NCBI GenBank assembly: GCA_019321725.1
Contig: CM033110.1
Coordinates: forward strand, 22,127,210 to 22,191,209
Origin: Paulownia fortunei
Lineage: Eukaryota > Streptophyta > Magnoliopsida > Lamiales > Paulowniaceae
Direction of reading: 5' to 3'
DNA: 64,000 nucleotides
The number at the start of each line of letters is the position of its first letter. Positions within the stretch are counted from its first letter, which is position 1. Of the stretch, positions 43,978 to 57,455 are shown one piece after another. Under the pieces are notes generated by a model. It was not told where the DNA came from. It made no database searches and saw only the letters and a list, made by a program, of their open reading frames with translations. The position numbers and the translations under genes were made by a program.

Positions 43978-46832
43978 TTAGTGAGCAGAAACCCTAATGC
44001 GAAGTCCCTTAGGCGCTTCAACCCTTGGAAATTTCATTAGCTTGTCTCCCCCTACTTCTTCCCATTTGTATTTTGTCACAAAATAATGAAGGAATGTAGA
44101 AATTTCGGCCAGTCCGAGTTCCTTTCCAGGGCATTGTCTAGTGCCTCCTCCGAAAATCAAGAAATGGTGTTGATTTTCTAGTCCTTTTTCCTGCAAATTG
44201 TAACATTGTTGAGGTTATTAGCGGATATTGGTTGGGAATGAATGACCACTAATCTGTGCCATGTGGAAAATGTTAATATAGGTGATTACGAACCAGCCAT
44301 CTCCATGGATTGAAGGTTAATGGATCAGGATAAAGGCATGGATCATAATTGACTTCCCTTGTGTACACATATATCCTCCATCCCTTGGGAATGACATACC
44401 CTGAAAAGTGAACCAGGCAAGTGATAAGTAACTATACAAGCACTATTTCATAATGTGTTTTGGCAGAAGAAACTACTAATTTATGCTTTTTTAAAAAAAT
44501 TGAAATTTGACAGTATAGGCCTTAAGCTTGTATTCCTTCTGTTATGAAGACATCGTACATTTAGCACTGAAATAGTTTATTGTTGTCTTAAGGATAATAT
44601 GGAAAATTAGATTGCATTTATTGTTTTTAGCACTTGGACTTGACAAAGGAATAATCTCAAGTTTCTGATTGAAAGGATGAGCAGTGATAGAATTAAGCTC
44701 CCTCCTCTCTTATCCAAAACCATAGACAAAATAATTCCTTGGGACAAAAGATGGGTCATCAATGGAATGTCTTGGGTTGGAATGGTAGGTTTTCCATGTG
44801 GATCATGATAGGGTAGGGTCCATATAGAAAGTTGATCTTAGTCTATTATTGCTCGTATATGCAACAGCTGCTTTTATGTAATTCCTTTTATTTTTAAAGT
44901 TGGAATTGTCAAAAATGGCAAATAATTTGAGGACTACTCAATGGGGCAGTAAATTCTAATTTCCTGTGTACTGCTAAAGCATAAAGAAAGCATAAAGGAA
45001 TTATATAATCAATGAAAAGAGATTGTGCACACCATTTATTTCCATATCTCTAGTTGTTTTCCTCAAAACTCCGTTCACTATTGTAGCTAGTCTTGATGTC
45101 TCATATATGACCTGCAGTAAGTATATAAGCCGACGTCCATTAGCTTAAAATTTTATTGCAGTAACTATTTTAAGAGAAAGGTAGCAACAACTTACCGCAC
45201 GTGTAAAGCGCATTGATTTGTAGTCATTGTAATCAATAGGGTCCTCAAGCCTTTTTCCTTCTCTTATTGCCATATGTTCTTTCTAGAAAATTTGAAGATA
45301 GAATAAGTGGTATTCATTAATGAAACACAAGCATATTTCATAACTGGAATTTCCCACTTAAACATAAGCGTACTTCATAACTGAATTTTCCACTTACCCT
45401 CAATTCTTCAAGCACTTTCGGATGATCATGAAGATACTTCACAGCCATCATAGAAGTAGTTGACACTGTCTCATATCCAGAATACAAGATTGTGATGATC
45501 AAGTCAATCATCTCCTCGTCACTGAGCTTATATTTATTCTCTTCGCCTACTAGAAAACCAAGCATGTCGTGTTGATTTTGTCCAGAAGCTCTTCTCTCTT
45601 CTACAAGTTTTCTCAACAAACTTGTAATGTTTTGTCTTGCCTGTGATGAATTTAAGTTGTTAGTATTTCCCGAGTTATTTGAGTTTGTTGAACCATATAA
45701 AGAAGTGGGAAGAAATTTACCTGAAATCCGCGATGATAATTTGTGTTGGGAAGGTTGATAGGCAGTGAAAGAGTTCCTAATACTAGTTTAAAGAATTCAG
45801 GCATGAATGCTTCAGATATTGAGCTAGCTTCATTGCTTGCTATTTGTCTCAATGATGATAGAAACGCCATCTGAAGAATATCATTATGTTGTACCAGAAC
45901 AGAGTATTAATAACATATAGTATTCCATGATTCATTTGATTAGATCTAGAGTTTCCAGTACAAACCTCTTTTGTTTTCTCCTGAATGTCAACAATTTTGT
46001 CATCCCAATTGCTCAGATGGGATCTCATAAAGTCGTCGATTTTTGGCAAGAGTTGATCTTTAATCATGGTAGGGCTGATAAGAGCAAGCAATGCTCCTCT
46101 CATATACTTGTGGGCAGAACCGTGGACAGCTGCAATGTTGCATTTCCCTAAGATGTCTAACATCGATTGGGGGTAGCCAGGGACAAGGCCTTTTGCTTCA
46201 TTCACTAGGATATATCTATTTAGCTCTGGATCCATTGAAACTATGGTAGGACAACCCAGTATGTGGGATTTGAAAAAATTCCCAAACCTGTTATAGCAAC
46301 AAAAGTGGAGGAAAAATTAGTTGAAGATTATAAGTCAAATACAGAAATGGTTAGTCAAGCATCTTCATTTGTAATCCAAAAAATACCCAAATCTTAACAA
46401 AGAGTATACTGGTCTACAGATTAGCATTTGTTGCTCGGGTTTCTTTTTATCGGCTATCATGCACATAATCATGCAAGCACCCACACAAGTTCGGGTATTT
46501 ATGGTACAAGTTTCTCATGCATTTATCCTTTGATTGACAGGTAAATTTCCTACCAGATAGGTTGGTCAATATATATTGGAAGATTAAATTCAACCTAGAA
46601 AATCTGAGAATCTCAATTTTGCAAGAAGAATAATAAGACACCTTGATCTCTGGTTTTTCATGAAGCCCGGACCTTGTTTTAGAAACTCAGTAGTCTCTCC
46701 AAAAACTGGCCACCCCATGGTACCAGGAGGCAATCCTTTCTTCCTGTACCTGACCTCATTCCATCTCAGTAAAGCAATACTCAAGAAGCAGAGGCCCCAA
46801 AATACCCCTAGAATAACAACCAAGCCAGCCAT
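43978..46832 (-). CDS. CYP85A1: Cytochrome P450 CYP85A, brassinosteroid-6-oxidase
   Basis: Eight exons join on the minus strand to 463 residues: 46642-46832, 45966-46287, 45721-45870, 45398-45640, 45196-45282, 45033-45111, 44294-44400 and 43978-44190. CYP85A enzymes oxidise C-6 of 6-deoxocastasterone to make castasterone, a late step of brassinosteroid synthesis at the ER. Visible parts are an N-terminal membrane anchor (about 2-21), the hinge GLPPGTMGWPVFGETTEFLK, VNEAKGLVPGYPQSMLDILG, the I-helix SGYETVSTT (275-283), the ExxR motif YETSR (E335, R338), FNPWRW, and the haem loop FGGGTRQCPG with the ligand Cys413. The blocks match Arabidopsis CYP85A1 nearly throughout. The activating start is the ATG at 46832, with a TATA box at 46942-46949. 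Upstream elements suggest feedback control by BZR1 (see findings). Whether it also makes brassinolide (CYP85A2 activity) cannot be told. Confidence 0.97.
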
Positions 46833-46931
46833 TGATTCTCCCTAAAAGCTCCAACTATTAGAGAGAGGGGGATGGGGAGAGCTGTGAAAGGAATGGGATT
46901 TGCTCTACTTTGTATTGGCTGGCCATGAGTT

Positions 46932-46949
46932 CGTGCGGGTGTTTATATA
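46932..46949 (-). promoter_or_regulatory. CYP85A1 core promoter: TATA box with adjacent BRRE
   Basis: TATATAAA (minus strand, 46942-46949) lies about 110 bp upstream of the start codon. CGTGCG at 46932-46937 matches the brassinosteroid response element CGTG(T/C)G, which BZR1 binds to repress brassinosteroid-synthesis genes. It would sit between the TATA box and the start of transcription. Confidence 0.6.
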
Positions 46950-47512
46950 GACCTGATGAATTCAATATGGAGAGAGGGAAGGGGGGGTTGGAAAAGATAG
47001 GCCTAATACGCCAAAATCATGCACGCTAAGAGGGTAGGACCCAGTCTTAAAACCTGAAGGAAAATTAAAAGGCACAATGAAGAAATTAAGTTACAGAATC
47101 TTGGTAACTCAAATATTTATTCCCACAAAACCGCTTGAGCATTTTTTTTCAGTACCTCAAGATCCTTCATTTCACTGATTAATCAAAACTGTAGCTGTGA
47201 ACATATATTTAGCTGGACTTTCGAATTGGATGTGGTGTGGTTGAAATAAATGACTATATGGCTCTCTAGTGATTTTTAATCCCATTAGTAGCTGTCATTC
47301 TTAATCATTTGGTTATTTATTAATCTTTTGATAAAAAGTTTTGGAGAGAAAAACTGCCTTTGACCGATGTTAGAATTATAGGCAGTAGAGGAGCACATGG
47401 ACGCCACCCCGTTAGAAGCAAAGCACTGGGACTAAGTGGTTCACATGTCTGTCAAATAGATCTGTACATGAAATTACAAAAGTCACTTGAGGACATGTTC
47501 TTGGTTAGTGAA

Positions 47513-47559
47513 GCGCGCGCGCGCGCGCGCGTGTGTGTGTGAGAGAGAGAGAGAGAGAG
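47513..47559. repeat. Compound (GC)n(GT)n(GA)n microsatellite
   Basis: Nine GC units are followed by GT and then GA units without interruption. Alternating purine-pyrimidine GC/GT favours Z-DNA. A BRRE-like CGTGTG occurs at the GC-GT junction (47530-47535), about 700 bp upstream of CYP85A1. Confidence 0.95.
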
Positions 47560-50500
47560 TTATCTCCGAAATAACAAAAGTCACTGGCAACATGTTCTTG
47601 GTTATTGAATTGGAAAGAGTGTTCTTTTGTTCTACCTAACTTTAAGTTAGAACTTTGAAGTCATAGTCTCTATTCTATTATTAGATTGAAACTTGAATCC
47701 GTAGGCTGTAGTTCCTAGTAACTTCTCCCGTGAAATTTGACTTTTTGGACTGTTTTCCACTTAACTTTTCCCTTCTTGTTATCCAACAGTTCCCCATGTT
47801 CTAATCTTTCTCACATCTAAAATTTCAGTAACTTTTTGGAGCCTTGTGCACAGTGGGGGGAGACTATAAAAAAAAACAGAGGAAAGAGCCCTGTTTCTGC
47901 TAGTTAATGGCAATCCACTAAGCATGATTTATAATTGGATTCTTGTGGGAGAATAGGATAAATACTTAAAATTTGTGCTAATCACATCAACTTATTTGAA
48001 ATGACTCTAGATTTGTGTTTCTTCATTCACACGTGTATACTAAAGGGCGTTCTAATTCCAGTTCTACCCCATGTGGAGAGACTGATGAGTACTGGTGCAC
48101 TCAGACCTTTCCTGACTAATTTTATACTCCTGAAATTCCTTGATAATTGTTACCACTCTCAGATTTTTTATGCTTAATAATGCTTGGGTTGACTGCTTTG
48201 ACTAAATTAACCCCTAGGCTCCATGTAAACATGGTTTTAGTTGTATATGGATAGATTGCCAGAGAAGTAGATATACATTTGATTTGAGCACCATAACAAA
48301 ATTTCTTGTGTACAGGCAGGCCTCCTTTACTCCAAAATAAATAAAATAAAATAAAATAAAAAAATGTGTTAGATGGATATGGATGGTTGTTATACATTTG
48401 ATTTGAGCAATATAAACCATGCAAATGGTGATGCCGTACAGAAAGGCGTACATGCTTGACTAGTCTCATCAGTAGGTTAGATTATTTGCAAAGGCTTTGT
48501 AATATATACTCCTAAGACAGGGTTTGTCTTGTAATTTTCACTTATCTCTTCTCCTCTCATTTTGTTTATTGACTTTGAGCTGATGCCGATGCCTTGTCAT
48601 AATGTGGCACAAAAGGTAGGTTGGAAAATGACTTGAAGAGAAGTGTGGATCCTTTTGGAGATCCTTAGAAAGGGATTTGACACAACTGACACAGTGCAAC
48701 TTTTACATTTCAAAGAAATTGGTAATCATCCCCCTTTTTCTCAAGGTAAGTGTTAAGCATTGTCTTAGAATTGCATTTCTGCCAATAAAAGGGAATAAAA
48801 TTTGTTGGTATTCTATTTTATTTTTTATTAGAAATCAATAAATAGTTGCTTGCTGCATCTACATATTACCCATTTTAATCCGTATGTTGTGTGGGATTTA
48901 CTTTAATAAATTGTGTGCCAAGTTGTGGGATAAATTTGTACTACTTGAATGATTGGGTAAAAGATTTATTGTTAGCAAAAATTACTCACAAAATAAATAT
49001 AATTACATTTATAAGTGATTATGATTAGGTTTAGTCTTGGATCCAGCATAGTTTGGTTAAGTAATTGATTTCATGCTGCTGTTTATTAATGATTGTTTGT
49101 TTTTAAGGAAAGAAACACGAAAAGGATACTGTGGGATATTCTATTACAAATTAGATATGTCAAAATTCTGGGATAATTGCATACTTATGTATGATAGGTT
49201 AACAATTTGTCCCTATAATTGTATTTATCAATAATTATACTTAGACAACGTGCTTGTGTCTAATATAATTTAATTATTGGTTTTGCGATGTCGTTGCGTT
49301 GTGGGGAAAAAAAAGAGAGAGAGAGAGAGAGAGAACTACATAGGAGTGAATCTGATGCGATTTTTATTTTCGTATATATTTTAAATTAAATTATTATGTG
49401 TAATTTTACTAAAAAGTAAATTGAAATCGTCATTGTGTAAATAAAAAATTATATTATTATTTTTTATTAGTTTATTTTCTTCATATATTAATGATTGAAA
49501 GGAAAAATTGACTCATTTACATATTATAAAATTACAAAAAAGAAAAAGAAAAAGAAAAAATTAGAAAATTATATATAGTAATACTTTTAAAAGATTAAAA
49601 AAATAAATTAAAATTAAACATACATATCGCTTGAAGCTTGAATTGAATGAATAACAAGAAATTTTGTAAGAGAAAAAATTGTGAGCATATTAAGAATGAA
49701 TTATTAAATTAAACTAAACAAACAATACAATTAAAAATTAATTGTTAAAATTGAATTAAATTTATATATTATAAATCTATATATCTATATATATTTATAT
49801 AGTGCGGTTTAGTTTATTGAAATATAAAATTACGACTAAATCATATAAATTATTTAAATTCTAATTTATATAATAATTTGATAAAAATAATTTAGTGTGT
49901 GGTGAGATACTAGCAATTTTAAAAAATTTCATGATTGCCCCGGCAAAGATGATGATTATTGACGTCATTCAGAACAAGTTGTTTTAAAGAAACAGGAAAA
50001 AAGATATTGCCGACAAGAATACAAATTAGGAAGAAAAAAAAAAACCCGAAAAACATATATCAAAAAATTCGCAAATATAGTGGGGCATAAGAAAAAGATG
50101 GGGATGTATGAATGGTAGCACACAGGTGGATCAAAAAGATGTGCACGGAAACTGCAGAAAGGATACATACAATAGGCTGCAAAAGGTTTTTGCATGTACA
50201 AATAATAATGTAGAGAGAGAGAGAGAGAGAGAGGAATGTCTACCCACACGCACACATGCACAGCTTAACTGGAGACGTTTCTGCTTCATTAAATGTGTGA
50301 TATACAATCAAAACTCCAGAGGTGCACGAGGGCCTCCATTTTGTTCTTTTCTGCTTTTTCCTAAAGTTGGTACCCCAACCCCCTCCCTCTCCCTACCATT
50401 ATTTTTCCCTTCAAATTATTGCAAAGATTTCTCCATCTCTATTCCTTGCATTATAGATAGAATAATGTCTTCCATATATGACCATAAATATGCCATTCTA

Positions 50501-52140
50501 GATATATCCTAAGTAATGCCGACTCTACCAAATTCAAGCTCTCTACTCGTCCCGTGTCATTATTATACTGTTTTATTTATTTTCAAGATATGTATTTTAA
50601 AATTTAAATAAATTTATCTCTCTCATATATTATCGAGGGTCTTATTTATGAATGAATTGACATTTTCACATGCATGAGTGAGGTATATTGATGTTAGTTT
50701 ATGTTCCTTGCTTCAAGAGAATAGTAATAAACTTATTACTTCATCGATTTGGAATATCTACTTTTTTGCCATTATAATTTTTTTATTTGGATTTTTAGTT
50801 TACCCTATGGTTGGATTTTAAATTTTCAAAGATGGAAGGAGAAGTGTATTGCAGATGATATTCTATTCATATTCAAATTTTCAAAAAATTTAAAAATCAT
50901 AAATAAAGAGAAGACTAATAAATAAATACAATAAATTGAAAAAAACAAATAGCAATAAAGATGACTATAAAGGATCTATCGAAACAACTTTGTAAAAAAA
51001 TGTAGGAATAATATATACATTAGCTTTTACCATTGAGCATCTATAATATTAAAACACATACACTAAAATTTACTTAATGAAAATAAAAGCTCAACATAAT
51101 TATATAAATTATAAACAAACAATAGATATGATAACAGAGAAATTCGTTGAATCCCTACAAACAGGATCAAAGGAGAAAATCCAAACAATTCACATTTAAT
51201 GAACCACAAAGTGAAAAAATAGAATAAAGAGGAAGTAATCAAGTAAAGAAAATTAAAAATAATTTAGATATGTTGACAATCTAATATGAACATGGAAGAA
51301 ATTGAAGAAAAAAGTATGCAACAATACATTAAAAGAAACTTTTTAATGAAATTTTCACATAAAACTAAAACCACAAAAAAAAGAAGGAAGAATGTATTGT
51401 AGAAGATATTATGTCCATATTCAATTTCTTTAATATTTTTTTAAATTGTAACTAATTTGGTGACATTATTAATATCTTAATTTTAACATTTCTTAAGTTT
51501 GTGTAATTTATACTTATTTTGATTCAAAACTTTTCTGAGTTTAAAAAAGGTATTAAAAGGCCATTAAACTTGAGATTTTGATAAGTTTAAAAAATCAAAA
51601 AATTCACAACTAAGTGAAAAAACTAATAAATCATTCTAAACAATTATAAAAAATTCTGAATTTTAAAAATTCTGAATTTAGTCAAAATTGCACGCTTGTA
51701 TTCAAAAGATTCCCTTCCTATGTATAATAGTATAGATGCATGATATAAATCTTGGATACAAGAGATTGGTGTTTTCCTTATTGGTGGGTCAAGTAATTAA
51801 TGGGATTCGTAATCTTGTTTGGTTTGAGTTTTCCGTTTGAAGCTTCCTTACCTAATTGGTCATCGCATCAATTTATGAACTATCCCAATCTGAGATGATT
51901 GGCAATGATATATACACCTCTTCTATCCTCAATTCTATTGCTTCAAATGTTATTCCTTGAAAAGTATACGGGGCATGGGCATGATTCATTTAATGTAATT
52001 GTTTTTCGGTGCATCTAGTGGACGCCTAATGTAGACATGCTCGCTCCAACATACATACATACATACATACATACATGATAATACATTATACCTACAATTC
52101 TCCATATATTAATAAATACAATAAGCAAGTGATCATTACA

Positions 52141-52311
52141 TCAATATATTGGCATGGGTTCTTTTTTAGTGGAGATGTAAATAAATCAAATCAAATTAGG
52201 CAATACTATTAGTTTTTTTTTATCAAATTTGAGATTATTATCAATATATTGGCATGGGTTCTTTTTTAGTGGGGATGTAAATAAATCAAATCAAATTAAA
52301 TAATACTATTA
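52141..52311. repeat. Direct repeat, two copies of about 71 bp, period 100
   Basis: TCAATATATTGGCATGGGTT begins at both 52141 and 52241 and the copies stay nearly identical through AAATAAATCAAATCAAATTA. The 28-bp middle segment is not repeated afterwards. It looks like a local duplication rather than a transposon end. Confidence 0.9.
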
Positions 52312-55300
52312 ATATGATTTGATTATTAATTAAGTTGTGTTTGAATAAATTTAATCGATTATAACCATAAAAGAATAGTATAACAAAAATAAAATGAAAT
52401 CTCTTCACTAACTATAGAAGTGTTTAATTATAATTTGTTACATGTAATATAACTTGATTCTTTTTTCAGTTTACTTCTAACTACTAAGCTAAATTTACAT
52501 AATTTGTTACTCATATCATACAAAATGACATAGATTCAGCCTTAGAAAAATATGTAGGTCCCCCTAAACTAATTAAATTGTCAATATTCTAATTGAATAT
52601 CCCTAATTTAGATTTTTAATATTGCATCTTATATTGTATATTATATATTTACATCTGTGATAATATATATATATATATATTTATACACATAATATATATA
52701 TATAATATAAGATAAGATCAACATAAAATCTATAAAATGTTAATTGGACAACTACATTGATTATAAGGAAAAGGGATTGGAAAAATTTGTGAAGTCACAG
52801 ACAACTACATTGATTAATAGTGGGCGTATACTGTTTGATTACCCTGAAAGATGAGTTATTGCGTACGTGTGTGTTAGTGAGAGGGACAGGGGTAGAAACA
52901 TGGGCCTCTGATGATTGACTGCACGTGTGGGAGATGCATCCACGTGCACTCGTTTTTATTCACTGAAAAAATTGATTGGTTTTTGTCTCTTTCCCACTAT
53001 TATTATTTTTCCTGTGCCTCTAATATTTGTTCCCATCCATGGTCTGACCTAATTTGGACTTTGGTTAGCATCATCAAATTTTGCGTTTAATAGTCCTAAT
53101 TCAATGCACTTTGGCTCAAATTACAATTGAAATAAATAGTAACTGAAATTATTTTAAAATATACCATTATCAATAACCAAATAAGATTTAAGGTAGCCCA
53201 CTGAGTATATAAATAATTATCACATATTTTATTTTAAAAAAATAAAATATTTGAAAAATGAATATTATACTACGTCTGTATGAGTGTTGTATTTATAAAA
53301 TTAAAATTTGATTAGCTTAAATTAGATGTCCCCGCTAATAAATTCAGAATAAAAGCTAAAATCTGACATCATCATATTCAAGAGTTTTGGAAGTGATACA
53401 AGATAATATTAAAGTTTTATCAGATGTAATAAAAGAAAGGGTACATCAAGAAAAAGAAAAAAAAAAACAAAGGAATTAAAAAAATACAGAGTCCCGATGC
53501 ATTCAGTTTTCTGTCTTCTTTATCTGATCACATCATTAAATAAAATTAAATGAAGAGGCCCACAAAGATAGCTTAAATTAGCTGACTGTCATTTTCATGG
53601 ATGGTCCCTTTTTCTTACTGTTGCTAGTCCTGCTGCAGTTGCAGGGTTAATTATATTTAAAATTTACTGCGGTGGAGGATAGATAATAAATATTGTTCTA
53701 AAGTTTCGTCTGTGCTTTCCTCTTATATGGGCTTGGGAGTTGGGTGTGAAAAGTGGAATAGGAACCATTATAGAAGAAAATTGGGATTGAAATGTAAATG
53801 AGTTTAATTGGTATTCCCGTTTGGTTTCCTTTCACGAAAAGTTTTTTTATCTTTTACAATTTAAAAATTAAAAATATATTTATATATATATATATTTTAC
53901 TTATATATCACGTTTTTTCATAAATAAAACACTATAAAATAAAGATATTTTCATTTTTAAACTTATATAGTCTACTTACAAAAACCCAATGAAAATATTT
54001 TAAATCCTGAAAATACCGGCAATATGAAAATGAATTTGAAATATGAATACGAATTAATTACTAATAGGTCTTAATATGTTGGAATCTCACTTATGAAATG
54101 TTCTCTGGTAAGTGACTATAAGTGATTGTTCTAGACAGATAATTCACAATTACCCCATCTTCACACATAAACACAACCAAGCGTGGGTTAAGAAAGCATC
54201 ACCATTTTTGGTCCAATTTTCTATGAATCAATCTATGTTTACAAGGTTTGGAAGTAGAGTAAGGTTTATGTGCAAATCAAGTGGTCATTTTCTGGTTTCC
54301 ACTTATGCATTGGGTCTGCACATGGATATTGCCGTCTTCAACTTGGTTTGAACTGGTTAAAAGCCAGACATAGAAAACAATTGATCATCAAGAATCAACC
54401 TCTGCAGTGTTTTTTTTCCTTGGAAGATGATTTTCATCAAAGTTTTTGTGTGGATGTAGCTTAATGGGATATCTAAATCCCATCATCTTGTTACATGTGA
54501 CAGACAATTAGACATTGACTCCATGCAAATATCCTATCTAACGTCCCTTTTACCTGTTTTATATGGCATCTCAATCAACCTGAGACTCCAAAACTTAGGA
54601 TACTTATTAATTAATTATGCCACTAGACTTTGCTGAAATTAATGTTCTTTTTCTGCTTTTTTTTTTTTTTTTATAATTCAGTTATACACTTGAAAATTAC
54701 AGGCTGGCACGTTCCTCGAAGATAATAAAATCAATAAATAGGGGGAATAAACAACCCAAAAAAAAAAAAAAAAAAAGAAGTAAATATTATCCGAGGAAAT
54801 AAATAAGGAAAACAGCGTTGGACATGTTGCTGGAAAATGCAGTCACGAGAGGGGGAAGTTTGTAGTGGCTAATGGAATTTATACATTAATGGCTGTACCT
54901 CTATCTTATGCTGGAACTTTGGCTATGGCTTTGTATGTATGAAATTCATTTTTTAATATCCCATCCAAAAAAAAAAGAATCGAGGTTTTGTTTGGAGGAC
55001 AGTGATCTGGAAAGAATCTGTATGTCGTTTCCAAGGTTTTAATTATTATTGGTTGGATACTTTAGTTAAGAATATTAAATTATCAGATTTTTTAAAAAAA
55101 AAAATAATTTGGGTTCAACATATAAAAAATTGCAGTTAATTAACTAAATATATATAAGTATGTATGTGTATATGCATTAATTGAAGTTACAGTTTGGTGT
55201 ATGATTAGGAGATTTAGTAGGACAAAATTGAATTAGTGAGAAGTTAATTTCAAAGTAATATATCATCATTTTCGTTTGAAAAGACATTATTATAGATTGA

Positions 55301-55579
55301 AACAATTTGGGCATCCCAATTAATCAAAATAATTGATGAGAAATAAGGTAATGATAAAGCTGTAAGTGGGACAAACGTGCGTGACAATCCTTTAAACCCC
55401 CAAATTATGGACTTTAAGCGGGACAAGTAGTTTTTTGGCTACAATAAGATAACGATGATAACTAATTGATTGATTTATTTTAGAATTGAAAGGGAGTTAA
55501 TGGGACGTAAAGTAGTTTCCCCAGAATGTGTCTATTCATCAGGAAAAAAAAAAAAAAAAGCAACTTGTTTTCTAAGAAG

Positions 55580-55650
55580 TATATCCCTAAATGGTAAAGT
55601 TTGGAGTACATGATTAAGAGGTTTTGGGTTCGAATTTATTTATTTTAGTA
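55580..55650 (+). mobile_element. SINE-like tRNA-derived fragment
   Basis: CCTAAATGGTAAAG (an A-box-like tract) is followed about 35 bp later by GGGTTCGAATTT (B box) at 55626-55637. This is the layout of tRNA-derived SINE heads common in plants. The element boundaries are not visible. Confidence 0.35.
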
Positions 55651-57213
55651 ATGTTTAATTATATTTGATGTCTTATTAATGAATAATTTAATTATTTGAA
55701 ATATAATTATAATAATTGATATGTATTTGGTCATTCCATAAATAATAATAATATTTTTTTTTTCTTTCTAATTACATGAACATTCCAATTAAACTTCTAA
55801 GTCTATTCGTGCCAGGGGAACCTCAAAATTTAAAGCTTAAAAATTGGTGCGTGTTACTTTCCAAGAACTCACATATTGGTATATGTACATTGTGATTGGA
55901 GAGTGACATAGGTTTAATTAATTAGAGATTTTGATATACATAATTTCTGAGTTTAAAAGCTAGTGTTGTTTTAAATATTATGGTAGATAAAACCACCTAT
56001 TCATTTATATCTGTTTTAGGCTTTGTTTTGGGATATTTCCAATGGAATCATGTAAAACACGGGTTGCTAGCTTTTTGACAATTATGTTGCTTAAAGTAGT
56101 TTTTTACGTGTGAAAACACTAAAATTTTATTTTCACGTGAAAATTGAAAATAAATACTGAAATGTACGAATCTAAATTTTTTCAAAAGCTATAATTACTA
56201 CCGAGAAAGAAGAAAGATGAAAAGAAAAAATAATTCATCAACATAGTTTTGAAGATTGAGATTACCAAGAGAAGGTACAAGCATGCCCCAAAGGGTGTGC
56301 TCTTCCAACCAACATATTGCAAAAGAATCTTAGCTTTAGGTTGGCTCCACTTCACAAAATCAATAAGGAAAAAAATGCACCCCACCCCATGTGTGAATAA
56401 GGTCCCCCCATTTCAGTCTTTGTTTGATGCCCCCTTTCCCTTTGCTTTGTCTTTGCTATTGTTTCTTCCAAATTCACCCATTTGGTACATAATACATAAT
56501 CCACACACACTTTTCTTTTTCTTTTTTTTTTTTTCTTTTCTAGCAATCTTCTATATCACCTTTATATTTTCCCTCTTCTACTTCCCTACTAGCCCACATA
56601 TGTCAAAAAAGAAGGCGCCAACGCCATGTGATCCGGTGACTGCTTGGCCACAATGAGCATGAAATTTAGCCCCTCCCGTGGGGCTTTCCCTCTCGTGTTG
56701 GTTTTTTGTGTCGCATAAACAACCAATAGAAAATTTTTCGTATGAGCCTCAACTGCATGTTACCCTCGTGGGGGTATCGTAATCGTCCTCGGTACGATAA
56801 ATGGGACAATTGACTTCTACCCACCCACACTCATCCCTAACCCTACATTTTCTTTTCCTTTCCAATGAAAAAAGAGAAAAAAATGTAAAGAAAGTAGTGT
56901 AAGCATATTTCCTCTTCTTGAGTTCCTTATGGATTTAGCTTAGTGATGATCATGTCTAGCTTTGCATGATTCTCTTTTAGTGAATTTACATTGTCTAAAA
57001 CATCTAAAACATTAATGTGTTTATGGGTTGGGATTTGGCTTTGAAACTTGAGATGGAAATTAATGTATGCAGTATCTTTATAGAAGCAAAGCATGAAAGC
57101 ACCCTTACATGCACATTTATTTGTCTTATCTCTCAGACTCCATCTGACAATCTTTTATGGCGTCCGATAAAGTGGGGGACCTAAAAATGAAAATGATGTT
57201 CTAATAATTATAG

Positions 57214-57216
<3 letters not shown>

Positions 57217-57247
<31 letters not shown>
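57217..57247. repeat. TG microsatellite
   Basis: A pure run of TG dinucleotides in an AT-rich setting. Confidence 0.95.
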
Positions 57248-57252
<5 letters not shown>

Positions 57253-57421
57253 TGCTACAATTTAGGGCTTTTGTTGTTTAGAATGAGCCAGCTATTCCCA
57301 GTGTATATGGTTCATAACTTTGCATATATATATAATCCATAATGAAGTACAACAGAGTTCATATAGATCAGTTGAAGTTTTGGTAATAGAAAAGGCCATT
57401 TAGTTCTGTGGTTTATAAAAT

Positions 57422-57455
<34 letters not shown>

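Noticed and set aside
50108..50512. 134-codon open frame
   Set aside because: Crosses a GA microsatellite (Glu-Arg repeats) and has no domain; not a gene.
56249..56656. 135-codon open frame
   Set aside because: A large part is encoded by pyrimidine tracts (runs of Phe and Leu); no family resemblance.
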